DNA of 64,000 nt from Haloactinospora alba (GTDB lineage Bacteria; Actinomycetota; Actinomycetes; Streptosporangiales; Streptosporangiaceae): assembly GCF_006717075.1 (NCBI RefSeq), contig NZ_VFQC01000003.1, forward strand, positions 372,001 to 436,000, read 5' to 3'. Positions 34,729 through 43,103 of this stretch are shown here, one piece after another (position 1 is the first letter of the stretch; each line of letters starts with the position of its first letter). The notes below the pieces were generated by a model. It had not been told where the DNA came from. It worked only from the letters and a program-made list of their open reading frames with translations, and ran no database searches. Position numbers and translations under genes: made by a program.

Positions 34729-35682
34729 ATGGGGCAGCAGCGCGCACGCCGGTCGGTTCTGGCCGTGCCGGGATCGAACCCCCGGTTCGTGGACAAGGCG
34801 CGGGAACTCCCGGTGGACACGTTCTTCCTGGACCTGGAGGACGCGGTGGCGCCGGCGGAGAAGGAGGCGGCCCGCGACACGGTGGTCGCCGCCCTCACCG
34901 AGGGCGGCTGGGGAGACCGCACCCGCACCGTGCGGGTGAACGACCTCAGCACCCAGTGGACCTACCGCGACGTGATCACGGTGGTGGAACGCGCGGGGCA
35001 CGCCCTCGACTGCCTGGTGCTGCCGAAGGTGACCGGGCCGGACCACGTGCGCTGGCTGGACCTGCTGCTCTCCCAGGTCGAACGCGCCACCGGCCTCCAG
35101 CCGGGCGGCATCGGGATCGAGGCGCAGATCGAGGACGCGCGCGGGGTGACCGAGGTGGACCGCATCGCCGCCGCCTCGGACCGGCTGGAGAGCCTGGTGT
35201 ACGGCCCGGCCGACTTCATGGCCTCGGTCAACATGAAGTCGCTGGTGGTGGGGGAGCAGCCGCCGGGCTACGACACCGGCGACGCGTTCCACCACGTGCT
35301 GATGCGGATCCTGATGGCGGCGCGCGCCAACGGGCTGCAGGCGGTGGACGGGCCCTACCTGCGGGTGGGCGACGTGGACGCGTTCCGCGCGTCGGCGCGC
35401 CGCAGCGCCGCGCTGGGCTTCGACGGGAAGTGGGTACTGCACCCGAGGCAGGTGGAGGCCGCCAACGAGGTGTACACCCCCAGCCAGGAGGACTACGACC
35501 ACGCGAAGCTGGTGCTGGACGCCTACGCGCACGCGACCGAGGTGCGGCGGCGCGGCGCGGTGGTGCTCGACGGCGAGATGCTGGACGAGGCCTCGCGCAA
35601 GATGGCGCTGGTGGTGGCGGGCAAGGGCCGCGCCGCCGGGATGCGCCGGACCCGGTCGTTCGACCCGGACCAGTTGGGATAG
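34729..35682 (+). CDS. CitE/HpcH-family CoA ester lyase
   Basis: A 317-residue aldolase-type lyase. 'SVLAVPGSNPRF', 'FFLDLEDAVAP', 'GIEAQIEDARGV' and 'VYGPADFMASV' are the conserved strands; the Glu and Asp in these motifs bind Mg2+. It splits a beta-hydroxy-CoA ester such as malyl-CoA, beta-methylmalyl-CoA or citramalyl-CoA to acetyl-CoA and glyoxylate or pyruvate. The sequence alone does not decide between these. GGGAAGGG stands seven bases before the ATG at 34729. A GNAT gene follows after 11 bases. Confidence 0.9.
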   Translation: MGQQRARRSVLAVPGSNPRFVDKARELPVDTFFLDLEDAVAPAEKEAARDTVVAALTEGGWGDRTRTVRVNDLSTQWTYRDVITVVERAGHALDCLVLPKVTGPDHVRWLDLLLSQVERATGLQPGGIGIEAQIEDARGVTEVDRIAAASDRLESLVYGPADFMASVNMKSLVVGEQPPGYDTGDAFHHVLMRILMAARANGLQAVDGPYLRVGDVDAFRASARRSAALGFDGKWVLHPRQVEAANEVYTPSQEDYDHAKLVLDAYAHATEVRRRGAVVLDGEMLDEASRKMALVVAGKGRAAGMRRTRSFDPDQLG

Positions 35683-35693
35683 CTTCGTTGACC

Positions 35694-36191
35694 ATGGAAC
35701 CGGAAGACGCCTCCCCGGTGGTGCTGCGCGGATTGCGGCCCGGCGACCTGGGGTGGGTGGTGGAGCGCCACGGCGCGCTGTACGCGGCCGAGCAGGGCTG
35801 GGGACAGCCGTTCGAGGTGACGGTGGCCCGCATCGTCGCGGACTACGGCCAGTCGCACGACCCCGCTGCCGAGGGCGCCTGGATCGCCGAGCTGGACGGT
35901 GAGCGGGTGGGCAGCGTGTTCTGCTCCCGCGAGGACGCCTCCACCGCGAGACTGCGCCTGCTGCTGGTGGAACCCTCCGCCCGCGGCCACGGCGTGGGCA
36001 AGCGGCTGGTGGAGGAGTGCCTCGCCTTCGCGCGCCGGGCCGGCTACCGCAGGATGACGCTGTGGACGCACGACGTCCTGACGGCGGCCCGCGCGATCTA
36101 CCGCCGGTGCGGGTTCGAGCTGGTCGCCTCCGAGACGCACACCGCCTTCGGGACCGAGGTCGTGGGCGAGACCTGGCAGCGCGGGCTGTGA
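35694..36191 (+). CDS. GNAT-family N-acetyltransferase
   Basis: A 165-residue acetyltransferase. The acetyl-CoA loop is 'ARGHGVGKRLVEECLAFA', preceded by the beta-strand 'ARLRLLLVEP'. 'LRPGDLGWVVERHGALYAAEQGW' at the start is typical of the group sometimes fused to MarR regulators. The substrate is unknown. It is close behind the CitE-like gene and probably in one transcript. Confidence 0.9.
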   Translation: MEPEDASPVVLRGLRPGDLGWVVERHGALYAAEQGWGQPFEVTVARIVADYGQSHDPAAEGAWIAELDGERVGSVFCSREDASTARLRLLLVEPSARGHGVGKRLVEECLAFARRAGYRRMTLWTHDVLTAARAIYRRCGFELVASETHTAFGTEVVGETWQRGL

Positions 36192-36206
36192 GGCGGTGAG
36201 TCGTAC

Positions 36207-36236
36207 GCCGCCCGGTCCCGCCGCGGGCCGGGCGGC
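36207..36236 (+). terminator. Hairpin terminator after the lyase/GNAT genes
   Basis: GCCGCCCGG and CCGGGCGGC make a perfect nine-base stem around a 12-base loop, 15 bases after the GNAT stop and before the next gene. Confidence 0.7.
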
Positions 36237-36300
36237 GCCGTGTACGAACCCCGACGTCCCGTGGGGCACGGGACCAGTAGCACGAGGGAGGAAGACGGCC

Positions 36301-37458
36301 GTGGCCGTAGGCGGCACCGCCCCCGAGCACCGGCGCTCCGGGGACGCGCTGGGAGCCTTCACCGAGGACCTCTTCGCGCACCTGCCCCGGGCCGACCAGC
36401 GCCGCTGGGCGCGTACCTACCTGGACGGGCTGCTCGCGACCGACGGGAAGAAGACGGTGCGGCGCATGGCAGCGGCGGTGGGGGAGCCGCCGACCGCCGC
36501 CCAGTCGCTGCACCAGTTCGTCAGCGCCAGCCCCTGGGACTGGGCACCGACGCGCGAGAGGCTCAGGCGGTGGATCGAGCGGCGCGGCTCCGGGCGGGCG
36601 TGGGTCGTCGGCCGGGCGTTCCTGCCCAAACGCGGTTCCCGCTCGGTGGGGGTGCACCAGCGCTTCGACCCCGCCGCCGGCCGCACCGTGAACGCGCAGG
36701 TCGGCATCGGCGCCTTCCTCGCCACGCCGGAGGGCGACCTGCCGGTGGAGTGGCGGCTGTGCCTGCCGGACGACTGGTTGGCCGACCCGGGGACGCGCCG
36801 TCGCGCCCGCATTCCCGAGGAGGAGAGCGCCCACCTGCCGCTGTGGCGCCACGCCCTGCGCCTGACCGGGGAACTGGCCGCCTCCCCGCCCCGGGATCCG
36901 GCCCCGGTGGTCAGTGACATGAGCGGGGTTCCGGCGGAACACGCCGCAGCCTTCGTCCAGGGGCTGACGGGCCAGGGGCACGGTTTCGCGGTCGCGGTTC
37001 CCGGCTCCCTGCCCCTGCACCCGGCTCCGGCCGCTGACGGCGCGACCGAACCGTCGACCCGGACGGTGGAGGCGCGGCGCCTGCTGGTGTGGAACGCCAC
37101 CCGCAGCCCCGGCTCGGCGAGCCTGCCCGTCGCGGTCCGGGCGCGCGTGGTGTCGGCTCCGGTGCGGTTGCCGCGGCCCTCCAGCGCGCAGCGCGGCGAC
37201 CGGCTGCGCCTGTTCACCGTGCTCGACGACCACGGCGCCGCGGGACGGACGTGGCTCACCACCCGCACCGGGGACCGCGACGACCGGCTGGCGGCGCTCA
37301 CCCGCCACCCCGCGGGCATCGACGCGGCGGTGGGCGAGATGAGCGACCGGTACGGCCTCCTCGACTTCGAGGGGCGTTCGTTCCCCGGCTGGCACCACCA
37401 CATGACGCTGGTGTCCGCCGCCTACGCCTACGCCCGCCTCGTCGCGCCGGAGCGGTGA
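36301..37458 (+). CDS. IS701-type transposase relative, probably inactive or domesticated
   Basis: A 385-residue protein of the IS701 transposase family. 'FLPKRGSRSVGVHQRF' and 'VNAQVGIGAFLATPEGDLPVEWRL' match the family core, 'VVSDMSGVP' holds the second catalytic Asp (206), and 'YGLLDFEGRSFPGWHHHMTL' holds the Glu (357). In place of the family's 'DDTGFPK' it has 'GRAFLPK', so the first catalytic Asp is missing and DNA cleavage should not be possible. GAGGGAGG stands nine bases before the GTG. I saw no inverted repeats or target duplication around the gene. An intact reading frame without catalytic residue suggests a retained regulatory role. Confidence 0.85.
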   Translation: MAVGGTAPEHRRSGDALGAFTEDLFAHLPRADQRRWARTYLDGLLATDGKKTVRRMAAAVGEPPTAAQSLHQFVSASPWDWAPTRERLRRWIERRGSGRAWVVGRAFLPKRGSRSVGVHQRFDPAAGRTVNAQVGIGAFLATPEGDLPVEWRLCLPDDWLADPGTRRRARIPEEESAHLPLWRHALRLTGELAASPPRDPAPVVSDMSGVPAEHAAAFVQGLTGQGHGFAVAVPGSLPLHPAPAADGATEPSTRTVEARRLLVWNATRSPGSASLPVAVRARVVSAPVRLPRPSSAQRGDRLRLFTVLDDHGAAGRTWLTTRTGDRDDRLAALTRHPAGIDAAVGEMSDRYGLLDFEGRSFPGWHHHMTLVSAAYAYARLVAPER

Positions 37459-37480
37459 CACGGGGGCGTCCGGGCGCGGT

Positions 37481-38266
37481 TCACAGCTGGCGCAGCGCGC
37501 CGCCGTCCACGGACCACTCCGCGCCGGTCACCTGGCCGGCGAGTGGCGACAGCAGGTAGGCGACGGGGCGGGCGACCTCCTCCGGAGTGCCGATGCGGCC
37601 GGTGGGCAGACGGCGCTCGACCCGGACGAAGTGGTCCACGGCCTCGTCGGGTGACATCCCGAAGCGTTCGGCCAGCTGGTCGGCGAACCCGTCCGGCGCG
37701 TCGAACAGGGCGGTGCGCGTGGGTCCGGGGGACACCACGTTGGACCGCACCCCGCGGTCGCCGAACTCGGCCGCCAGCGTCTTGGAAACGGACAGCAGGG
37801 CGGCCTTCGCCGCGGCGTAGTCGGCGATGGGGCCGTCCGGGAGCCGGGCCGCCTCGCTGGCGACATGGACCATGCTCCCCGCGCCGCTGTCGAGCATGGC
37901 GGGGACGGCGGCCCGGGCCAGCCGGACCGCGGAGTGCAGGTTGAGGTCGAGGCTGGACTGCCACTGCGCGTCGGATATGTCCAGGAAGCCGCCGTGCGAG
38001 GCCAGCCCTCCGACGTTGTTGACGACGCCGTCCAGGCGGCCGTGGGTCTCCACCGCGGCGGAGACCACGCGCTGGGCGGTCTCGGGGTCGGTGGCGTCGC
38101 CGGCCACCGGGGTGACCCCGCTTCCCAGCGCGTCGAGGGCCCCGCGGTTGCGGGCGAGCGCGACGACGCGGGCCCCCTCGGCCCGCAGCAGGTGGACGGT
38201 CGCCGCCCCGATGCCGGAGGAGGCGCCGGTGACGATGACGACGTGTCCGTTGAGGTGCAGATCCAA
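37481..38266 (-). CDS. Short-chain dehydrogenase/reductase
   Basis: A 261-residue SDR oxidoreductase. The NAD(P) motif is 'VTGASSGIG', the structural motif 'NNVGG' is a variant of NNAG, the catalytic pair is 'YAAAK' with Ser in 'HVASEAA', and 'SPGPTRTALF' follows. The TTG at 38266 has GGAG six bases before it and gives an N-terminus close to the nucleotide-binding strand; longer versions run through low-complexity sequence. Substrate unknown. Confidence 0.9.
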   Translation of the reverse strand: MDLHLNGHVVIVTGASSGIGAATVHLLRAEGARVVALARNRGALDALGSGVTPVAGDATDPETAQRVVSAAVETHGRLDGVVNNVGGLASHGGFLDISDAQWQSSLDLNLHSAVRLARAAVPAMLDSGAGSMVHVASEAARLPDGPIADYAAAKAALLSVSKTLAAEFGDRGVRSNVVSPGPTRTALFDAPDGFADQLAERFGMSPDEAVDHFVRVERRLPTGRIGTPEEVARPVAYLLSPLAGQVTGAEWSVDGGALRQL

Positions 38267-38291
38267 TGCGGACTCCAAACGAGGTACGCGG

Positions 38292-38323
38292 CCGCGGCCG
38301 CCGCGGATTCCCGGCGGCCGCGG
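38292..38323. terminator. Strong hairpin upstream of the SDR gene
   Basis: CCGCGGCCGCC and GGCGGCCGCGG form an 11-base stem around a ten-base loop. It lies just before the SDR gene and 220 bases beyond the end of the NmrA-like gene, so it may be a terminator or a leader structure. Confidence 0.4.
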
Positions 38324-38367
38324 GGGAGGGAACACGGTCGGGAGAGGGGCCGTGGCCGGGGCCGGGT

Positions 38368-38395
38368 GACAGGCGCGAGCCGGCTCGCGCCTGTC
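38368..38395. repeat. Perfect 28-bp palindrome
   Basis: Fourteen bases (GACAGGCGCGAGCC) are followed directly by their exact complement. As RNA this folds into a hairpin with a tight loop; as DNA it could be an operator. It lies between the end of the NmrA-like pseudogene and the SDR gene, both read on the minus strand. A terminator is the simplest reading. Confidence 0.6.
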
Positions 38396-38541
38396 CCGCC
38401 CAGCGGTGCGGTCACGGACGGGAGAGAACGTACGCGCCCGCCGCGGCGCCCGGCCAGGTCACGCTCGCGGCCCGGGGCGAGTTCGCCAACTTCCCGAAGT
38501 CGCACTCCTCCCCGGCGCCGTCGGAATCCACCGGACAGGGG

Positions 38542-39167
38542 TCACCGCGCCACGCCGACCGCGTCGTGGTGGCCGTAGTCCTCGGTGAGTACGCGCAGCG
38601 CGGCGTCGGCCAGGTCGGCGCGGGAGACGCTGAGTCCGCCGCGCACGTTCTCGCCGCGGGCGGTGCGGTACCGGCCGGTGCGGGGACCGTTGGTGAGCAT
38701 GGGCGGTCGCAGCACCGTCCAGTCCAGGTCAGTGCTCTCCAGGTGCCGTTCCATCGCGATCGAGTCGGCGCGGGGGTGGCGGAGTACCCGCCGGAGCAGG
38801 GGCTTCACGAGGAAGCGGGTGCCGGGTCCGTCCCCGGCGACGGTCACGGTGGCGGCGCTGACCGCGACGATCCGGCGAACCCCCGCCTCCGCCATGGCGG
38901 TGGTGACGCAGCGCGTGGTGTCGGCGCAGACGGTGGTGGGTTCGCGGACGGAGCGGGGCCGATGGCGGTGACCACCGCGTCGCATCCCGACAGGGCGGGG
39001 GAGAGGGCGCTGGGGTCGGTGATGTCGGCGGTGACGGTGCGCACCCGGTCGTCGGCGAAGTCCGAGGAGGGGCGGACGACGGCGGTCACGCCGTGCCCCG
39101 CCGTCAGGGCGCGGGAGACGACCTCCGTCCCGGTTCTCCCGCTTGCGCCGAACACGGCGATCCGCAT
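38542..39167 (-). pseudogene. NmrA-like NAD(P)H-binding oxidoreductase, frameshifted
   Basis: The N-terminal half reads 'RIAVFGASGRTGTEVV' to 'CDAVVTAIGPAP' in one frame; the C-terminal half ('REPTTVCADTTRCVTTAM' to 'LTEDYGHHDAVGVAR') continues in another. Adding one base to the run of four G at 38955-38958 joins the two parts into a normal 209-residue protein. The gene is therefore broken by a one-base deletion, or the run was misread in sequencing. It is divergent from a TetR gene with a shared inverted repeat between them, the usual arrangement of a repressor and its target. Confidence 0.85.
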
Positions 39168-39184
39168 GGCTCCCCCTTCTCTGG

Positions 39185-39204
39185 GTGAGTGAGTGCTTAC
39201 TTAC
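39185..39204. promoter_or_regulatory. Inverted repeat between divergent NmrA-like and TetR genes
   Basis: GTGAGTGAG and CTTACTTAC are separated by two bases and match as an inverted repeat at seven of nine positions. Location between the divergent genes and low GC content fit an operator for the TetR protein. Confidence 0.6.
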
Positions 39205-39248
39205 CTCTAGAGTGGCGAGGGGAAGCCCACACGTCAAGGGGGAGAGCC

Positions 39249-39848
39249 GTGGCCGACACCCGCGAACGGATCCTGGACGCCGCCGCGCGCGTGCTGCGCG
39301 AACAGGGCCTGTCCCGGACCACCACGAAGCGCATCGCGCGCGAGTCCGGATTCTCCGAGGCGAACCTCTACAAGCGGTTCCGGGACAAGAACGAGCTGCT
39401 GCTGGCCGTGCTCACCGAGCGCGGGGGGCCGTTCGGCCACATCGTCGCCGGCGCGCGCGACAGGGCGGGGACCGGAACCGTCCGGCGCAACCTGGAGGAG
39501 ATCGCGGCCGCCGCCCTCGACTTCTACACCGAGGCGGTACCGACGGGCGGCGCCATCTTCGCCGACCCCCAGCTGTTCTCCGCCTTCCGCGACCACCTGG
39601 CGGAACGGGGACTGGGGCCGCACGTGCCGCGCGACCTCGTCGCCGCCTACCTGCGCGACGAGCGGGAGCTCGGCCGGCTGCGCGCCGACACGGACGCGCA
39701 CGCCACCGCCGCCCTGCTGCTCGGCGCCTGTTTCCAGCAGGCGTTCCTGAGCCACTTCACCGCCGAGCCGCGGGCCGCCGACGCCGACCGGGACACCGCC
39801 GCAGCCCTGGTGCGCACGCTGCTGGGGCCGCTGCTGCCTCCCGAGTGA
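39249..39848 (+). CDS. TetR-family transcriptional regulator
   Basis: A 199-residue repressor. The helix-turn-helix is 'TTTKRIARESGFSEANLYKRF'; the C-terminal region is helical. The GTG at 39249 follows a purine-rich GGGGGAGAG. It is divergent from the NmrA-like gene, whose expression it probably represses together with its own. Confidence 0.9.
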   Translation: MADTRERILDAAARVLREQGLSRTTTKRIARESGFSEANLYKRFRDKNELLLAVLTERGGPFGHIVAGARDRAGTGTVRRNLEEIAAAALDFYTEAVPTGGAIFADPQLFSAFRDHLAERGLGPHVPRDLVAAYLRDERELGRLRADTDAHATAALLLGACFQQAFLSHFTAEPRAADADRDTAAALVRTLLGPLLPPE

Positions 39849-39854
39849 GACACG

Positions 39855-39884
39855 TCCGGCCCCGCGGAACACCGCGGGGCCGGA
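39855..39884. terminator. Bidirectional hairpin terminator
   Basis: TCCGGCCCCGCGG and its exact complement flank an AACA loop (13-base stem) between the convergent TetR and methyltransferase genes. Confidence 0.8.
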
Positions 39885-39923
39885 GAGCGCGCTGCCCTTG
39901 CGGGCTCGATCGCCCTGGCGGGC

Positions 39924-41582
39924 CTAGTTGCGGTAGTGCAGGATGCCCCAGGCGAGGGATCCGGACTTGCCGCCGTTGACCCAGTTGCGCAGGCCGGTCT
40001 TCATGTGGTCGATGTAGTCCTGGCTGATCTTCGTGCCGGAGAGTTCGCCCTCGCGCTTCTCCAGCTCGCCCAGGACCCGACCGTAGTGGGCCGGGAGCTG
40101 CTCACTGAGGTCGTCGAACTCGACCTTGGTCATTCCCAGACGGCTGGTCTCCCGGTCGTAGAAGCCCGGGGTGCCCAGGGTGTCCAGGTGCAGCCGCTTC
40201 AGGATCGGCTGCAGGTCGTCCGGCTTGGCGGTGTCGGTCGCCATCGGGTCGGTGAAGATGAAGTGGCCACCGGTGCGCAGCACACGCGCGGCCTCCTCCA
40301 TGACCCGCGGCCGGTCACCGCTGTGCAGGAAGGAGTCCTGCGACCACACGATGTCGAACCCGTTGTCCTGCACCGGGATGTCCTCGAAGTCGCCGTCCAG
40401 GACCTCGATGAGGTGGTCCAGGCCGGCGGCGCGGTTCATCTCCCGGTTGCGCTCGTTCTCCACCTCGCTGAGGTTGAGGCAGGTCACCTTGCACCCGTAG
40501 GTGCGGGCGAGGTAACGGGCAGAGCCACCGTAGCCGGCGCCGATGTCGATCACCTTGGTGTTCTCGGTGATCTGCGTCTTCTCGGCCATGCGCTCCACGG
40601 TGCGACGGCTCGCCTCGGCGATGTCGTCGTCGTCCGAACGGTACAGCCCGACGTGGATGTCGGTGCCGCCCCAGATCGTGTGGTAGAAGGTGTCGGCGTC
40701 CTCGGAGTTGTAGTACTCCCGTGCCGTCTGCACCGCGCTGGAGTAGGCGTCCTTGCGCTCCTCATCGCGGTGGTAGGCCTTCTCCGCGATGTGGATGTAG
40801 AAGTCCGGCTCGGTGTTCTGGTAGGTCTCCTGGAAGTCCCCGTAGGTGTCGATACGGGGGAACCCGACCTCGCGGATGAGCCGCCGCGTGTAGTCCTTGC
40901 GCAGCGGGAACATGTTGAGGTAGTACCGCGACTTGTCCGGGAACTCGTAGGCGAACCGGGCCAGACCCTCGTCCACGTGGTCCGGCTCGGCGGAGACCTC
41001 TTCGCCGCAGTAGTAGTAGGTGTGCGAGTTCCCGTACTTGCCGTCGAGCAGCGCGTCGTAGTTGCGCTGGTCGAGGATGAGCACACCCTCCGGGTTCAGC
41101 ATGGCGTAGAATTCGGCGAGCGCCTTGCGGCGGTCACGCTCGGAGAACAGGTGGGTGAACGAGTTGCCCAGGCAGATGATGGCGTCGTAGGTGCCGTGGA
41201 CATCGCGGTTCAGCCACCGCCAGTCGGCGCACACAACCCGCAGGATGTGGTCGTCGTAGTTCAGACCGTTGGCGAACGCCTTGGCGAGCATCTCCGGGCT
41301 GCCGTCGGCGCTGACGGTCTCGAAACCCTCTTCGAGCAGCCGCACCGAGTGGAACCCGGTGCCGGTTGCTACGTCCAGTACCTTGCGGACCCCACGCGAC
41401 TTGAGCTGCTCAACGAAAAAGGTGCCTTCGCTGGCATAACGGGCCTTCCAGTCGATGAGCTCATCCCACTTATCGACGAAGCCCGTAACGTATTCTTCCT
41501 TGTAGTGGTCGGTGTCGCGAACTGCTAGCGGGTCGTCTCCAAAACTTTGCTGATCCTGACCTTTGATAGTTCGACTCCTCAC
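39924..41582 (-). CDS. Fused glycine/sarcosine and sarcosine/dimethylglycine N-methyltransferase
   Basis: A 552-residue protein joining two SAM methyltransferases that together convert glycine to betaine in three methylations. The N-terminal half has the SAM motif 'VLDVATGTGFHSVRLL' and 'ADWRWLNRDV', as in glycine sarcosine methyltransferase. The C-terminal half has 'VIDIGAGYGGSARYLA' and 'WSQDSFLHSGDR', as in sarcosine dimethylglycine methyltransferase. The same fusion is known from Actinopolyspora halophila. The product is an osmoprotectant made in the cytoplasm. The GTG at 41582 has GAGGGG eight bases upstream. The ~500-base upstream region is AT-rich and probably holds an osmotically controlled promoter. 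It is the strongest hint that the organism lives in salt. Confidence 0.93.
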   Translation of the reverse strand: MRSRTIKGQDQQSFGDDPLAVRDTDHYKEEYVTGFVDKWDELIDWKARYASEGTFFVEQLKSRGVRKVLDVATGTGFHSVRLLEEGFETVSADGSPEMLAKAFANGLNYDDHILRVVCADWRWLNRDVHGTYDAIICLGNSFTHLFSERDRRKALAEFYAMLNPEGVLILDQRNYDALLDGKYGNSHTYYYCGEEVSAEPDHVDEGLARFAYEFPDKSRYYLNMFPLRKDYTRRLIREVGFPRIDTYGDFQETYQNTEPDFYIHIAEKAYHRDEERKDAYSSAVQTAREYYNSEDADTFYHTIWGGTDIHVGLYRSDDDDIAEASRRTVERMAEKTQITENTKVIDIGAGYGGSARYLARTYGCKVTCLNLSEVENERNREMNRAAGLDHLIEVLDGDFEDIPVQDNGFDIVWSQDSFLHSGDRPRVMEEAARVLRTGGHFIFTDPMATDTAKPDDLQPILKRLHLDTLGTPGFYDRETSRLGMTKVEFDDLSEQLPAHYGRVLGELEKREGELSGTKISQDYIDHMKTGLRNWVNGGKSGSLAWGILHYRN

Positions 41583-42080
41583 ACTCGAAACCCCTCGTCC
41601 GCAGCCAGCACACGACGCCGAGGGTAAAACTTCGGGTAAGACCATTGAAAAGCATATACCCCACCAGAATTCAAGCCCGAACCCCCCTCAGGTTAACGTT
41701 TTCGCAGGTCATGGCCCGAAAATTCGCTGGGTTACTTCTCCATACCCGTTGAAGTCCCCGGGATAGTAACCCCTGTTCAGCGCCTAAACAGAGATTTATC
41801 GCACACACGCCGAATCACATTACGCAACGCATTGCACAGGACGCACCGCGAGAATTAAGGGTCTTTGTAAAAAGAATGTCGGATAGTAATCCGCGAAACT
41901 CGTTCTTCTCGGGTCCCCTGTGTCACTGCTTTTTCGTCCGTGTGCCAGGGGGTGCGCGCCCGCCCGGCGCCGCCGTCGCTGCCCGGCGGCGCGTACCTAG
42001 CGCGTCAGCGGGATTACATACCGTGACCTGCGGGTATGTGGCAAACGACCGTGTTCCGCGCCGTTGTCGGGGGGATCGGC
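41583..42080. other. AT-rich intergenic region, divergent promoters
   Basis: About 500 bases without a gene between the betaine methyltransferase (minus) and a membrane protein (plus). Bases 41620-41900 have distinctly lower GC content than the rest of the window. Minus-strand TATATGCT near 41650 could be part of a -10 region. I recognise no riboswitch or known operator. Confidence 0.5.
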
Positions 42081-42674
42081 ATGAGTGAGTACGGGAGAGG
42101 GAATCGGATCAACGCCGGCTGGATCTGGTCCGGCGGACTGGCAACAGCTCTGGTCGCCGGGCTGGTCATCCTGGTCGGGACGCTCGTGGCGCGCGGAGTG
42201 CTGGAGATCCCGGTGCTCGCCCCGGAGGAGGCGGGGTACTTCGGGGACGCCAGTACCGGCGCCTACGCGGCCATGGCGGCCATAGCGGCGCTGCTCGCCA
42301 CCGCCGTCCTCCACCTGCTGCTGGTGTCCGCACCACGGCCGAGAGCGTTCTTCGGGTGGATCGTCGGCCTGGGGACCGTGGTCGCCGCCGTCGCCCCGTT
42401 CTCCCAGGACGCCGGGTGGGCGAGCCAGGCCGCCACCGGAGCCATCAACGCGGCCACCGGCATCGCCATCCTGTCCCTGCTCGGTAGCGTCGCCGCCACA
42501 GCCACCGCCGCGGGGGCCCGCACGCGGGGTTACCCCGGCGCCGGGGCCGGTCCGGCGGGCGGGTACGCCAGCGGCTACCGCGACGCGATGCAGCACCGCA
42601 CCGGCACGCAGGACACCCGCCGCAGCGACACCGAGGAGGACACCACCGCCCAGACCCGTATCGAACGGGAATGA
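42081..42674 (+). CDS. Four-helix membrane protein, DUF6069-like
   Basis: A 197-residue protein with four hydrophobic segments ('ALVAGLVILVGTLVA', 'MAAIAALLATAVLHLLLV', 'WIVGLGTVVAAVAPF', 'GIAILSLLGSVAAT') and a hydrophilic C-terminal tail. The spacing and the opening loop ('ARGVLEIPVLAP') resemble the DUF6069 family of actinobacteria. The ATG at 42081 has GGGGGGA five bases upstream. No function is known. Confidence 0.8.
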   Translation: MSEYGRGNRINAGWIWSGGLATALVAGLVILVGTLVARGVLEIPVLAPEEAGYFGDASTGAYAAMAAIAALLATAVLHLLLVSAPRPRAFFGWIVGLGTVVAAVAPFSQDAGWASQAATGAINAATGIAILSLLGSVAATATAAGARTRGYPGAGAGPAGGYASGYRDAMQHRTGTQDTRRSDTEEDTTAQTRIERE

Positions 42675-42726
42675 CGCCACCCCGGCCCAGCAGCCCGCGG
42701 TCCGCCGCGGGGCGGGGCCGGCGTCA
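42672..42726. terminator. Long bidirectional hairpin terminator
   Basis: TGACGCC, CGGCCC and CCCGCGG pair with CCGCGGG, GGGCCG and GCGTCA around a TCCG loop, with two bulges. It joins the ends of the convergent membrane-protein and lipoprotein genes. Confidence 0.7.
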
Positions 42727-43050
42727 CTCGCGGGGTTCTCCGTCCACCTCGACCTCGAACTCCACGTCCGACCCGTCGACGCTGGTGGTGGTGACGGTCA
42801 CCGGGTACGTGTCCCCGTCGTGAGTCACCTCACAGTCGATCGAGGCCTCCACCTCGGCCGGAAGGTCCTCCGCGCACGTCACCTCGTCCGGAGTCCGACC
42901 GAGGCGTTCCTGGAGAACCTGACCCGTCCGCTCGGCGACCCGGTCCCGGTCGACGCCCGAACCACCGAATCCCAGCGCCCCGCACCCGGTCGTGGTGAGA
43001 GCCAGCACCGCCCCCACCCCCAGGAGCACCGCCCGTGGTGCCGCGACCAT
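42724..43050 (-). CDS. DUF4333 lipoprotein
   Basis: A 108-residue protein with a lipoprotein signal (lipobox Cys23 in 'LTTTGC') and one DUF4333 domain containing the two conserved Cys ('EVTCAEDLPAEV', 'SIDCEVTHDG'). AAGGAGG precedes the ATG, so a much longer open frame upstream can be dismissed. It is a surface-attached protein of unknown function in actinobacteria. Confidence 0.9.
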   Translation of the reverse strand: MVAAPRAVLLGVGAVLALTTTGCGALGFGGSGVDRDRVAERTGQVLQERLGRTPDEVTCAEDLPAEVEASIDCEVTHDGDTYPVTVTTTSVDGSDVEFEVEVDGEPRE

Positions 43051-43103
43051 CCGCACCGCCTCCTTCGCACACCGTCCGCGGCGCCCGCCCCGCGCGGCCG
43101 CCG

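Noticed and set aside
36301..37458. A complete, active IS701 insertion sequence
   Set aside because: First catalytic Asp is absent and no terminal repeats or target duplication were seen, so it is listed as a gene and not as a mobile element.
41583..42080. A possible glycine or SAM riboswitch before the betaine methyltransferase
   Set aside because: Length and AT content would allow it, but I could not recognise the conserved cores of either class; a covariance-model search would decide.
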